Shown here in pieces: positions 9,015 to 16,829 of a DNA stretch of 62,009 nucleotides. The DNA is taken from assembly GCA_022793195.1 (NCBI GenBank), contig JAAWCJ010000020.1, positions 1 to 62,009 on the forward strand. The letters run 5' to 3'. The position numbers and the translations under genes are program-made. This DNA is from Lachnospiraceae bacterium (lineage in GTDB: Bacteria > Bacillota > Clostridia > Lachnospirales > Lachnospiraceae). Under the pieces are notes generated by a model. That model was not told the DNA's origin, ran no database searches, and was given only the letters and a program-made list of their open reading frames with translations. Positions within the stretch are counted from its first letter, which is position 1. Every line of letters starts with the position of its first letter.

Positions 9015-11339
9015 GGCTTTCTTCTCCTTTTTATGTTTTACTTTTATTTTTTTATCTTTCGCCCCATTCCGTATGTTGAAGAAATTTAACCGGAGGGCAT
9101 TGGATACCACGCAAAAGCTGGACAGGCTCATGGCTGCCGCGCCGAACATGGGATTTAATTTCCAGCCAAAGACCGGAATCCAGACTCCGGCCGCCAGAGG
9201 AATTCCAATAACATTATAAAAAAATGCCCAAAACAAGTTTTCATGAATATTTTTCAGCGTCGCCCGGCTCAGGCGGATAGCGGCGGGCACATCGCTCAAC
9301 CTGCTTTTCATCAGCACCACATCGGCGGCATCAATGGCGATATCTGTACCCGCCCCAATGGCAATCCCAATGTCCGCCCTGGTAAGGGCCGGGGCGTCGT
9401 TGATACCATCTCCCACCATGATCACCTTTCCCTGCTCCTTCAAAGAACGGATCACGCTTTCTTTCCCATCCGGCAAAACACCCGCAATTACCTGATCCAC
9501 TCCTGCCTGTCTGCCGATTGCTTTTGCCGTCCGTTCATTATCCCCTGTCAGCATCACCACATGGATTCCCATATTTTGCAGTTCCTTCACTGCTTTCGGG
9601 CTGTCCTCCTTGATCACGTCGGCCACTGCGATGATTCCCAGAAGCTTTCCGCCCTTCATGAACAACAGCGGTGTTTTTCCTTCCTCTGCCAGGACCTCCG
9701 CCTGCTTTTTCATATTTTCCGGCACCGCTGTCCTGCTTCCGATATAGCTCATACTCCCGCCAAGAAGTTCTTCGCCATCCAGCATGGCAGAAAGCCCGTT
9801 TCCGGGCAAAGCATGAAAATCAGAAACTTCTTTTACGGGAATTCTCCGCTCTTCCGCCAGGGAAAGCACTGCTTTTGCCAGAGGATGCTCGCTTTTCGCT
9901 TCCAGTGCCCCTGCCATTGTCAAGAGTTCTGTCTCTGTAAAACCTTCTGCTAAAATAAGATCCGTAGCTTTCGGCTCCCCGCTTGTGATGGTTCCGGTTT
10001 TATCCAGGGCCACAATCTGCGCTTTTCCTGTTTCCTCCAGAGAAACAGCAGTTTTAAACAAAATTCCATGTTTTGCCCCCATACCGTTTCCAACCATGAT
10101 CGCCACAGGTGTGGCAAGCCCCAGGGCGCAGGGACAGCTGATTACCAGCACCGATATTCCACGGGCCAGGGCATAACCAAAGGTCTGCCCGGCCAAAAGC
10201 CAGACAAGTGTTGTCACTGCCGCAATGGCTATGACTGTGGGAACAAAGATCCCCGATACTTTGTCCGCCACCTTTGCGATGGGGGCCTTTGTGGCAGCCG
10301 CATCGCTTACCATGCGGATAATCTGGGAAAGCGTCGTGTCTTCTCCCACCCTGGAAGCCTCGCATTTAATAAATCCTGACTGGTTTACGGTGGCCGCCGA
10401 CACAAGATCTCCCTCTTTTTTGTCCACAGGGATACTCTCTCCCGTGAGGGCAGCTTCGTTCACCGCACTGTTTCCTTCTATAATAATGCCGTCCACCGGG
10501 ATGTTTTCTCCCGGCCGGACTATAAAGAGATCTCCTTTTTTCACTTGATCCGCCGGCACTGTCACCTGGATGCCGTCTCTTAAAAGAGTCGCTGTCTTGG
10601 GCGCCAGCTTCATCAGGCTCTTTAATGCATCCGTAGTCCTTCCTTTGGAACGGGCTTCCAACATTTTTCCTACGGTGATGAGCGCCAGAATCATAGCTGC
10701 CGACTCAAAATAAAATTCATGCATAAAGGCCATGGCGCCTGCCATATCCCCTTTCACCTGGGCGTCTGTCATGGCAAACAGCGCATACGTGCTGTATACA
10801 AAAGAAGCCCCTGCCCCCAGGGCCACCAATGTATCCATATTAGGCGCCCCGTGAATCAGGCTTTTAAAACCACTCACAAAAAATTTCTGATTAATGACCA
10901 TGACGATCACAGTCAAAAGAAGCTGCAAAAGCCCCTGGGCCACGTGATTCTCCGCCAATGCCGCCGGCACCGGCCATCCCCACATCATATGCCCCATGGA
11001 AAAATACATGAGAACCGCCAAAAATCCCACAGAGGCAATCAAACGCCTTTTTAACACCGGGGTCTCCCTGTCTTTTAACATATCTTCTCCTGAAGAAGTT
11101 CTGCCGGAAGCCTCTGCCATACCCGCGCTGTCCTGGCGGCTTTTCTTTAATGCCGCACCGTAACCTGCCTGTTCCACCGCTTTTATCACATCAGAAGAAG
11201 AAACCGACCCTTCCACACCCATGGAATTTGTCAAAAGGCTTACAGAACAGGAAGAAACGCCTGCCAGTTTCGACACAGCCTTTTCCACCCTGGCACTGCA
11301 TGCCGCACAACTCATTCCCGTCACCGTATATTGCTCCAT
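8805..11339 (-). CDS. copA: Cu(I)-exporting P1B-type ATPase with C-terminal CopZ-like domain
   Basis: An 844-aa membrane ATPase that exports monovalent copper. In order: an N-terminal HMA domain with GMSCAAC (8-14), eight predicted membrane segments, TGES (299-302) in the actuator domain, the transport motif CPC (402-404), the phosphorylated aspartate in DKTGT (D446), and GDGINDAP in the hinge. After the last membrane helices a lysine-rich linker leads to a second HMA domain, GMMCGHC, at the C-terminus. The fused tail is the size of a free CopZ chaperone and has its own ribosome site (see the internal entry). The promoter carries a CsoR-type palindrome; no csoR gene is in the window. The gene is monocistronic with a terminator. 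Confidence 0.93.
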   Translation of the reverse strand: MEQYTVTGMSCAACSARVEKAVSKLAGVSSCSVSLLTNSMGVEGSVSSSDVIKAVEQAGYGAALKKSRQDSAGMAEASGRTSSGEDMLKDRETPVLKRRLIASVGFLAVLMYFSMGHMMWGWPVPAALAENHVAQGLLQLLLTVIVMVINQKFFVSGFKSLIHGAPNMDTLVALGAGASFVYSTYALFAMTDAQVKGDMAGAMAFMHEFYFESAAMILALITVGKMLEARSKGRTTDALKSLMKLAPKTATLLRDGIQVTVPADQVKKGDLFIVRPGENIPVDGIIIEGNSAVNEAALTGESIPVDKKEGDLVSAATVNQSGFIKCEASRVGEDTTLSQIIRMVSDAAATKAPIAKVADKVSGIFVPTVIAIAAVTTLVWLLAGQTFGYALARGISVLVISCPCALGLATPVAIMVGNGMGAKHGILFKTAVSLEETGKAQIVALDKTGTITSGEPKATDLILAEGFTETELLTMAGALEAKSEHPLAKAVLSLAEERRIPVKEVSDFHALPGNGLSAMLDGEELLGGSMSYIGSRTAVPENMKKQAEVLAEEGKTPLLFMKGGKLLGIIAVADVIKEDSPKAVKELQNMGIHVVMLTGDNERTAKAIGRQAGVDQVIAGVLPDGKESVIRSLKEQGKVIMVGDGINDAPALTRADIGIAIGAGTDIAIDAADVVLMKSRLSDVPAAIRLSRATLKNIHENLFWAFFYNVIGIPLAAGVWIPVFGWKLNPMFGAAAMSLSSFCVVSNALRLNFFNIRNGAKDKKIKVKHKKEKKAMVKTMKIEGMMCGHCEARVKKCLEALPSVEEAAVSHEDGTAVVTLKEDVDDALLKKTVEDEDYKVISIQ

Positions 11340-11387
11340 CTGTCCATCCCTCCCTGCACTGGTCGTTACAAGTATCTTTTCACATAT

Positions 11388-11416
11388 ACTATATACCCCT
11401 ATTGGGTATATGTCAA
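11388..11416 (-). promoter_or_regulatory. copA promoter with CsoR-type operator
   Basis: Minus-strand TTGACA (11411-11416), 17-bp spacer and TATAGT (11388-11393). The spacer and -10 are covered by the inverted repeat ATATACCC-N5-GGGTATAT (11391-11411). Such T/A-flanked, G/C-cored palindromes over copA promoters are bound by CsoR repressors, which release on copper. Assignment to CsoR is by resemblance. Confidence 0.72.
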
Positions 11417-11444
11417 GTCCTTCCTGAAATTTTATGGAATTCCC

Positions 11445-11473
11445 TTTTCAACTACTCAAACCTGTGATATACT
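11445..11473 (+). promoter_or_regulatory. promoter of the yitT-like gene
   Basis: TTTTCA (11445-11450), 17 bp, then TGA-TATACT (extended -10; hexamer 11468-11473). A strong ribosome site, AAAGGGGG, follows just before ATG 11503. It is divergent from the copA promoter. Confidence 0.55.
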
Positions 11474-11502
11474 TTTAAAACATACAAAGGGGGAAATCCA
11501 CG

Positions 11503-12354
11503 ATGAGCACAAAACATTCTTCTTCCAAGTTCCTGTCTGCCCTGCTTCTGGCAGCTGCCGGCAATTTTTTCTATGCCCTGACGGTAAAACTGTTTTTACT
11601 GCCTGCCGGGCTCATTACCGGAGGCGCCACAGGCATCGCTTTGGCATTGAATCATTTATCCGGGCTTCCTGTTCCCCTTCTCCTTCTTATGATAAATCTC
11701 CTGTTGCTGGCCGCCGCATATCTTTCTCTCGGGCGGCAGTTTGCCATAACCGCCGCTTTTAGCACAGTGCTCTATCCCTTGTTCCTGGGCCTGTTGGACA
11801 TTGTCCTGAAAGATACGGAAGTCACAAAGGATTTACTTCTTTGTACTGTTTTTTCCGGTCTCGGCATTGGGCTTTCTCTCAGCATGGTCTTCCGTGCCGG
11901 AATGTCTGTGGGTGGTATGGAAATTCCGTCCCTGATCCTTCATAAATATTTAAAATTCCCTGTTTCCCCATGTTTATACCTGTTTGAGGGATGCATTTTA
12001 CTCTCCCAGGCTTTTTATCATTCCCCGGATCAGATCCTCTATGGACTGATTCTCGTACTGATTTATTCCATCATCGCAGGCAAATCCCTGTTCCTGGGTT
12101 CTTCTATGATTGAAATCAAAATCATCAGCGAACATTCCGACGATATCCGGGAAGAAATCTTACAGCAGCTGGACAAAGGCGTCACCATGTTGTCCGGAGA
12201 AGGCGGTTATCTCCATTTCAGTACACAGATCATTATGACCGTCGTTTCCGACCGGGAACTTCCCAAAGTGGAAAAACTGGCCCGCTCCATTGACCCCGAA
12301 TGTTTCATTATCATTACCCGCGTAAGCGAAATAAACCGCTTCCATTTCTTTTAA
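11503..12354 (+). CDS. YitT family membrane protein
   Basis: A 283-aa protein with five to six hydrophobic segments in the first 190 residues (FLSALLLAAAGNFFYAL, GLITGGATGIALALNHL and so on) and a soluble C-terminal domain of about 80 residues (DUF2179-like, GEGGYL and IDPECFIIITRVSEI). This is the layout of the YitT/YqfU/YebE family of Firmicutes. The transported or sensed molecule of the family is not firmly known, so no function is assigned. It is monocistronic, divergent from copA; no clear terminator is visible in the 89 bp after it, where it meets the convergent MBL gene. Confidence 0.88.
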   Translation: MSTKHSSSKFLSALLLAAAGNFFYALTVKLFLLPAGLITGGATGIALALNHLSGLPVPLLLLMINLLLLAAAYLSLGRQFAITAAFSTVLYPLFLGLLDIVLKDTEVTKDLLLCTVFSGLGIGLSLSMVFRAGMSVGGMEIPSLILHKYLKFPVSPCLYLFEGCILLSQAFYHSPDQILYGLILVLIYSIIAGKSLFLGSSMIEIKIISEHSDDIREEILQQLDKGVTMLSGEGGYLHFSTQIIMTVVSDRELPKVEKLARSIDPECFIIITRVSEINRFHFF

Positions 12355-12443
12355 AAACATTGTAATTTTCGGACAGGACGTCTGAAAAAGAATCCTGCGG
12401 TGCCCTGCGCAATCGCCGACTGTGAGCGGTGCCTGATTGGTTC

Positions 12444-13337
12444 TCACAAAGCCGGCGACTGGCAGTTCTTCCACAGAAGGAAGTTGTCCTCAAAAACCAC
12501 CTCAATTTTCCCACTGTCCTTTAACCACGACAGATAAGAGCGCACGGTGCTTCCAACTAATGCATACTGTTCAAAACTCATGGCTAATCCATATTCATCA
12601 AACAGCTGTTTCAGCAATGCTTCAAAAGTCATAGGCGTATCCAAAACAGATTGTATGTGGGTTCCAATCTCCAGTACTTTCCTGCGGTTTAACTGCGCCA
12701 GTTCTTTTACATCCCCTGTCGCTTCCGCATGGGCTGGCACAAATACCTTTGCCTCCATCTGCTCCACAAAATCCAGTGTTTTAAGGTATTCTCCGACATC
12801 ATAGATAAAAGAAACCTGGTATTTGTCCAACGTGCTTTGACTGCTCACACAATCCGCAAGAAAGACCACCTGATCCGGTGTACGAATTCCAATCATATCA
12901 AAAAAATGCCCTTTTAGGGGGATTACCTGCAAATCTTTAGGAAAATCCCCGGCTGTAATGTCTTCCGCCCAGCTTTTTGCCGCCAGCAAAAACTTGTGCC
13001 TCAAATCTTTACAGGGATATCCGCCATACAAAAAAGACGGCTCCAGGATGGGATAATTTGTAAAAGCCGCCTCCATACCGCAGGCAAAAATCCTGCATCC
13101 TGTCTGCTGTTGAAGATACCTGTTTCCTCCAATATGGTCGGCATTGGAGTGGGTATTGACAATGTATTTCAAACTCCATCCATGTTCATCCAGTATTTTA
13201 CGGATTTTCCTGCCTGCCTCTTTATCATTTCCACTGTCAATCAGGCAGACTTCCGTATCGTTTAGCCTGTAAACACCAACTTTTGCAGGGCAGTTAATAT
13301 AATAGCTTCTCTCCCCCACCTGGCACAATTCAAACAT
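12444..13337 (-). CDS. MBL-fold metallo-hydrolase
   Basis: A 297-aa cytosolic protein of the metallo-beta-lactamase superfamily. The core motif is THSNADHIGG, i.e. H-x-N-x-D-H, with Asn in place of the usual second His; later ligands are in KGHFFDMIG (His), LADCV (Asp) and VPAHAE (His). The last 80 residues form a helical tail with winged-helix-like character. The substitution occurs in some glyoxalase II-like groups, so a specific substrate cannot be given. Start ATG 13337 has GGGAGG 6 nt upstream; an earlier start at 13358 lacks one. The gene stands alone, between the convergent yitT-like gene and the anti-sigma operon. Confidence 0.85.
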   Translation of the reverse strand: MFELCQVGERSYYINCPAKVGVYRLNDTEVCLIDSGNDKEAGRKIRKILDEHGWSLKYIVNTHSNADHIGGNRYLQQQTGCRIFACGMEAAFTNYPILEPSFLYGGYPCKDLRHKFLLAAKSWAEDITAGDFPKDLQVIPLKGHFFDMIGIRTPDQVVFLADCVSSQSTLDKYQVSFIYDVGEYLKTLDFVEQMEAKVFVPAHAEATGDVKELAQLNRRKVLEIGTHIQSVLDTPMTFEALLKQLFDEYGLAMSFEQYALVGSTVRSYLSWLKDSGKIEVVFEDNFLLWKNCQSPAL

Positions 13338-13389
13338 AATCTTCCTCCCTTTTGTCAATCAAAGTTCTCTCCGGCACAAGGCCAAGATA

Positions 13390-14160
13390 TCATTCTTCCG
13401 GCGGCATCCCGTGTCCTTTTCCATTCCCGTGTCCATGGCCATTTTCCCCATCATGGTGTTCACAATTACTGTCTGTCCCTGTACAATTTTCTTCCTCAGG
13501 ATACAGGATACCAAGGTAGTCATATATCTCCTTCATGGTCATCCCCCGTACCTCTTCGGCCGTAATGTCAGGATACAGTTTCCGCAATTCCAAAAATGCC
13601 CTGTATTTCCCATAAGAAAGCCCCATTTCATGGGCCTCGGAAACTTCTTCGGAATGTGCAAAATAACAATGGGTGTTTTTTTGCCCTGCCGTACAGGATT
13701 CAATATTAGAATACATTCTCGCACACTGCGCCCCCTCCGGTCCTATGACAGAGATCGTCAGCGTTTCATTATCTGATAATAGCCCACTGATTTTTTCACT
13801 TTCCAGTATCCGATGAATGGCCTCCGCGTAATTTATATATTTTACGGACAAGGAATCCGCCAGTTCTATCCCCTCATCATTGCGGCCACACACCGCAACT
13901 ACCTGGTCAAACCGGTTAACACTCAGTTCGAGGGATGGATTGACATCTATACTGATTTCTGCCGTGGGGATAAAATAAAGCCAATAGCCTCCTGCCAGCA
14001 CAAACAGCAGGCACACGGCAGCAGAAACGAGAATCCGGTAATTTGGAATCTTCCGTTTTGTATATCCCCGCGTTCTTCGCGCAAGGAAATCCCTGGTTTT
14101 ATTTTTCAGCTTTTCTTCGGCGTGAATCTCATCAAAGGTTTCTTTCATTCGGTCAATCAT
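13390..14160 (-). CDS. RsgI-like membrane anti-sigma factor
   Basis: A 256-aa protein with a basic cytosolic N-terminus (about 40 residues), one transmembrane helix (ILVSAAVCLLFVLAGGYWLYFI) and an extracellular part that begins AEISIDVNPSLELSVNRFDQVV, the hallmark of the RsgI middle domain. The tail is rich in His and Gly (GHGHGNGKGHG). Such proteins bind and silence a partner sigma factor until a signal outside the cell is met. The start ATG 14160 overlaps the sigma gene's stop, with GGGAGG 8 nt upstream, so the two are translationally coupled. The His/Gly tail echoes the end of the repeat protein encoded at the start of the same operon and may bind metal. Confidence 0.85.
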   Translation of the reverse strand: MIDRMKETFDEIHAEEKLKNKTRDFLARRTRGYTKRKIPNYRILVSAAVCLLFVLAGGYWLYFIPTAEISIDVNPSLELSVNRFDQVVAVCGRNDEGIELADSLSVKYINYAEAIHRILESEKISGLLSDNETLTISVIGPEGAQCARMYSNIESCTAGQKNTHCYFAHSEEVSEAHEMGLSYGKYRAFLELRKLYPDITAEEVRGMTMKEIYDYLGILYPEEENCTGTDSNCEHHDGENGHGHGNGKGHGMPPEE

Positions 14161-14635
14161 ATTCATCACCTCCCAGCTTTTCTCTGAGCATTTGCCTGGA
14201 ACGGGTTAGAAGCGTATAGATTGTATTTACATTTTTACCAAGAATTTGACTGATTTGAGGCGCCGTATAGTCTTCATAATAATGCAGATACACAACATCT
14301 CTGTATTTTTGAGGAAGAGACAGTACGGCTTCTAAAACCTCCCTGTGATCCGGTGGCAACAGGGCAGGCTGCTCCATAATTTCATCCAAAGATACGATAT
14401 GGCTCCGAAAGAAGCTCTTAAGCAAGTCTTTACAAGCGTTAATGGTAACGCGGATAAGCCAGGCTTTCTCATGCTCTTCATTTTCAAAAGAAACGGAACT
14501 AAGGACATACTTCAAAAACACGGTTTGAAATATGTCCTCAGTATCGGCGTAGTTTTTTAGATGTACCATACAAAGCCGCCTGATGGTATCTGAATACCGC
14601 TCAATGGCCCTGTTTACTTCCTGTTCACTCCGCAT
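14153..14635 (-). CDS. ECF-type RNA polymerase sigma factor
   Basis: A 160-aa sigma-70 family protein with region 2 (residues 10-75: LKNYADTEDIFQTVFLKY, then HEKAWLIRVTINACKDLL) and region 4 (about 95-152: LPQKYRDVVYLHYYEDYTAPQISQILGKNVNTIYTLLTRSRQ). There is no region 1 or 3, which is the ECF layout. It recruits RNA polymerase to a small set of promoters when released by the anti-sigma factor encoded immediately downstream. It lies 14 bp after the secreted repeat protein. The start is preceded by GGATGGGG. Confidence 0.92.
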   Translation of the reverse strand: MRSEQEVNRAIERYSDTIRRLCMVHLKNYADTEDIFQTVFLKYVLSSVSFENEEHEKAWLIRVTINACKDLLKSFFRSHIVSLDEIMEQPALLPPDHREVLEAVLSLPQKYRDVVYLHYYEDYTAPQISQILGKNVNTIYTLLTRSRQMLREKLGGDEYD

Positions 14636-14649
14636 TGAATCCCCATCCG

Positions 14650-15279
14650 TTATCTGCAGTGTCTCCCATGGCCATTTCCCTGGCCTCTGCCACAGTGATG
14701 TCCTCCTCTGGCAGTACCATTCGCGTAAGCGCCGTCGTAATCTGTATTTACAGAATCAGAACTACTGCCAGCCCCCGCATAAGCGCTGCAGATATCACAG
14801 ATTCCGTCCCCATCCGCATCTACAAAATTTCCTCCGCAAGTGCCGCAGATTCTGCCTTCATGAGGACAGCCATAGCCCGCATAATCACAAATTCCATCAC
14901 CGTCTACATCTACAAAGTTTCCTCCGCAAGTACCACGGGTTCCTGTTCCATCTACACGAGGGCAGCCGTTCCCTGCATAATCGCAGATACCGTCTCCGTC
15001 CGCATCCACATAATGTCTGCCGCAGCCGGCTGCTGCGTAATCGCTGCAGAGGTCGCAGACTCCGTCCCCGTCCGCATCCACAAAATTCCCTCCACAGGTG
15101 CCGCAGATTTCAATTTCCTCCCTATAAGGGCGGACGTTCTTCTCCGCATTATAAATGCCGCCATCATCCACTTCTGCCAACTTCCTGTTCCATCCTGATT
15201 CAGCCGCACGAGTACCGATAATCCCCACAGACAATACGGCCGTAGTGGTCAGAATCCCGATTATTACTTGTTTTATCAT
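14650..15279 (-). CDS. secreted Cys/Asp-rich repeat protein, probable calcium binder
   Basis: A 209-aa exported protein with a signal peptide (VIIGILTTTAVLSVG, cleavage after TRAAE). The mature part holds four repeats of about 25-30 residues: CGGNFVDADGDGVCD, CGRHYVDADGDGICD, CGGNFVDVDGDGICD and CGGNFVDADGDGICD. Each has the D-x-D-x-D-G calcium-loop pattern bracketed by cysteines, as in thrombospondin type 3 or dockerin loops. The C-terminus is rich in His and Gly. I do not recognise a named family. Start ATG 15279 is set by GGAGG 8 nt upstream; an earlier frame start at 15309 lacks a site. It is the first gene of the sigma/anti-sigma operon, so it is either the signal-linked product or a component that the sensor monitors. 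Confidence 0.82.
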   Translation of the reverse strand: MIKQVIIGILTTTAVLSVGIIGTRAAESGWNRKLAEVDDGGIYNAEKNVRPYREEIEICGTCGGNFVDADGDGVCDLCSDYAAAGCGRHYVDADGDGICDYAGNGCPRVDGTGTRGTCGGNFVDVDGDGICDYAGYGCPHEGRICGTCGGNFVDADGDGICDICSAYAGAGSSSDSVNTDYDGAYANGTARGGHHCGRGQGNGHGRHCR

Positions 15280-15435
15280 GCTTCTTTCCTCCATGTTTAT
15301 TGCCGCCAACTGGCAGACGTGGATATGTCCTTGTCAGCCGGCGGTGATATCTGCTTTTACTTATAATACGATCTATGTGGGTAAATCCATTCAGGGGTTT
15401 TTATAAATATAAAAACTATGGCGGCAAATTTAAGT

Positions 15436-16254
15436 CTAAAAAATCGCCAAACTTGCCACTACAGTTGCGATCGCCAGCAGCCCCAGTATCCCAATATAAA
15501 TCCACATAACTTTTTTGCTGCCGGTTTTATTGATAAATATTAAAATCAATCCCATCATAATAACGATACAGAGTGCCAGAGTCAGATTCATAACCCATAT
15601 GTACCGAAAATCTATTTCTGTCTGTGTAAATGCCTGATAATTAATTGACAACAGAGCGAAAATCGCCACAAAGACACCCATGATCGTCAGGACATTTGCA
15701 TATATCTTCTGTGATATCCCCTCGATATCCTCTTTTGCCCGTTCAATCTCTTTTCTGGTCTGTTTCTCATACTCTTCTTTATAATTTCCCAGCCCTTTGT
15801 AATGAACTTCATCCCGAAAGGCAGCCCCAGGCTGCTCTGCGTATGTAACCTCCGGTTCCCTGGTCAACTGCTCAAAAATGATCTGGGCAATCTTCATCTC
15901 TTTTTGTAAAACAATAATATCAGATGAAATATTTTGAACTCTCAGGAACGCATATGTAACATGCCCTGGCTGATAATGGGGGCCGTCTACCTTCAATCCC
16001 TGGCGCATTCTGGAATTTTTTTCTGCGATTCTCCCCAAAATGTTATTTGGAATACTTAATTGTTCTTCCGTCTTTATAAAAACTGTCTCGCCTGGCTTTA
16101 ATTCGTATTCCGAATATTCTTTTCCTCCTTCGCCACAAATTGAATTGAGAGTCAGGTCATAGGAAATACCATTCAAGTTTTCCTTCTTATATCCTGACAA
16201 AATTAATTGATTACTTTCTACATATTTTTTTATGTCTTTATCAACCAAAAGCAC
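15436..16254 (-). CDS. membrane-anchored dCTP deaminase/dUTPase-fold protein
   Basis: A 272-aa protein. Residues 5-135 match the Dcd/dUTPase fold: NGISYDLTL (28-36), LSIPNNILGRIAEKNSRMRQGL (66-87), QPGHVTYAFLRVQN (95-108) and EMKIAQIIFEQL (119-130). A charged linker follows, then three membrane helices (about 186-206, 219-242, 249-271). The position of the catalytic Glu of dCTP deaminase (three residues before the conserved Asn) is Arg105 here and the SS of SSLAR is NS, so deamination is doubtful. A nucleotide-sensing membrane protein is the best inference, perhaps in phage defence. Start is GTG 16254 with GGGG 11 nt upstream; an ATG at 16259 is out of frame. It has its own promoter. Confidence 0.72.
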   Translation of the reverse strand: MLLVDKDIKKYVESNQLILSGYKKENLNGISYDLTLNSICGEGGKEYSEYELKPGETVFIKTEEQLSIPNNILGRIAEKNSRMRQGLKVDGPHYQPGHVTYAFLRVQNISSDIIVLQKEMKIAQIIFEQLTREPEVTYAEQPGAAFRDEVHYKGLGNYKEEYEKQTRKEIERAKEDIEGISQKIYANVLTIMGVFVAIFALLSINYQAFTQTEIDFRYIWVMNLTLALCIVIMMGLILIFINKTGSKKVMWIYIGILGLLAIATVVASLAIF

Positions 16255-16283
16255 GTCATTATCACCCCTTTGTATAATGTAAT

Positions 16284-16312
16284 ATTATAACACCCGCCAT
16301 AAAATAACACAA
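16284..16312 (-). promoter_or_regulatory. promoter of the Dcd-fold membrane protein gene
   Basis: Minus-strand TTGTGT (16307-16312), 17-bp spacer, TATAAT (16284-16289), about 30 bp before the GTG start. Confidence 0.75.
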
Positions 16313-16369
16313 CAATCGCAGTCTTTTTCTTTTATTCAATCGTAAAATTTTTTAACTTCATCAAGTAAT

Positions 16370-16660
16370 TCTATTTCTTTCTCTCCTATGCAATCTATAA
16401 TAGCTTCTCCTTTGCTCGATATATTGAATTATCTTTTTACGATTACCAATCGATTTATCCGTACTTTTTCATGCTTTTCCGTACTTTCCCATGCTTTATC
16501 CGTACTTTCCATCACCTTATCCGTACTTTTTCCAATTCTCGTCTTATCGGAAAACCGGAATAAATAGCTGCAAAAGCTTCCTGCAATTTCCAACAGCTCC
16601 GGCTCTTCCATCCCAAGTTCTTTGCACCGTCTGATAATCCTCGGAATCCCGCTTCCCCAA
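16370..16660 (-). pseudogene. 3' remnant of a second AlbA_2/HATPase gene
   Basis: Positions 16545-16660 are nearly identical to 17129-17244 inside the intact ATP-binding gene, encoding SGIPRIIRRCKELGMEEPELLEIAGS; identity then fades through a linker with three STDK-type heptads. Further along, the IIQYIE part of the winged helix can be read only in a shifted frame and ends in stops. The 5' part is missing: at 16660/16661 the sequence changes abruptly to the spoIVB-like repeat. This is therefore the tail of a related but distinct gene, probably a relic of an earlier island at the same site. Confidence 0.75.
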
Positions 16661-16792
16661 GTTTGAATTACCTCCTCCCCTCCTCCATCATGGTCTCCAG
16701 AAATATCCCATATCCTTTGGTGGCATCCTGTACAAACACGTAGGTCACAGCGCCGACAAGCTTACCGTTTTGGATGATGGGCGAGCCGCTCA
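16659..16792. repeat. left direct repeat: displaced 3' end of spoIVB
   Basis: Bases 16659-16739 are identical to 27756-27836 (81 bp, covering the spoIVB stop codon and the last codons). Bases 16740-16792 match 27837-27889 with 8 differences, several of them silent in the SpoIVB frame. Beyond 16792 the resemblance stops. The graded pattern is what is left when a circular or linear element carrying its own copy of a gene's 3' end recombines in the identical part. Confidence 0.9.
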
Positions 16793-16829
16793 CGAGTGTG
16801 TCAAGGAAAGGACAACATATTTTGACAGA

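Noticed and set aside
15361..15402. SigI-like promoter (A-run plus CCCC, then CGTA) before the repeat-protein operon
   Set aside because: The two elements are 23 bp apart, too far for a sigma factor of this type; neither is distinctive alone.
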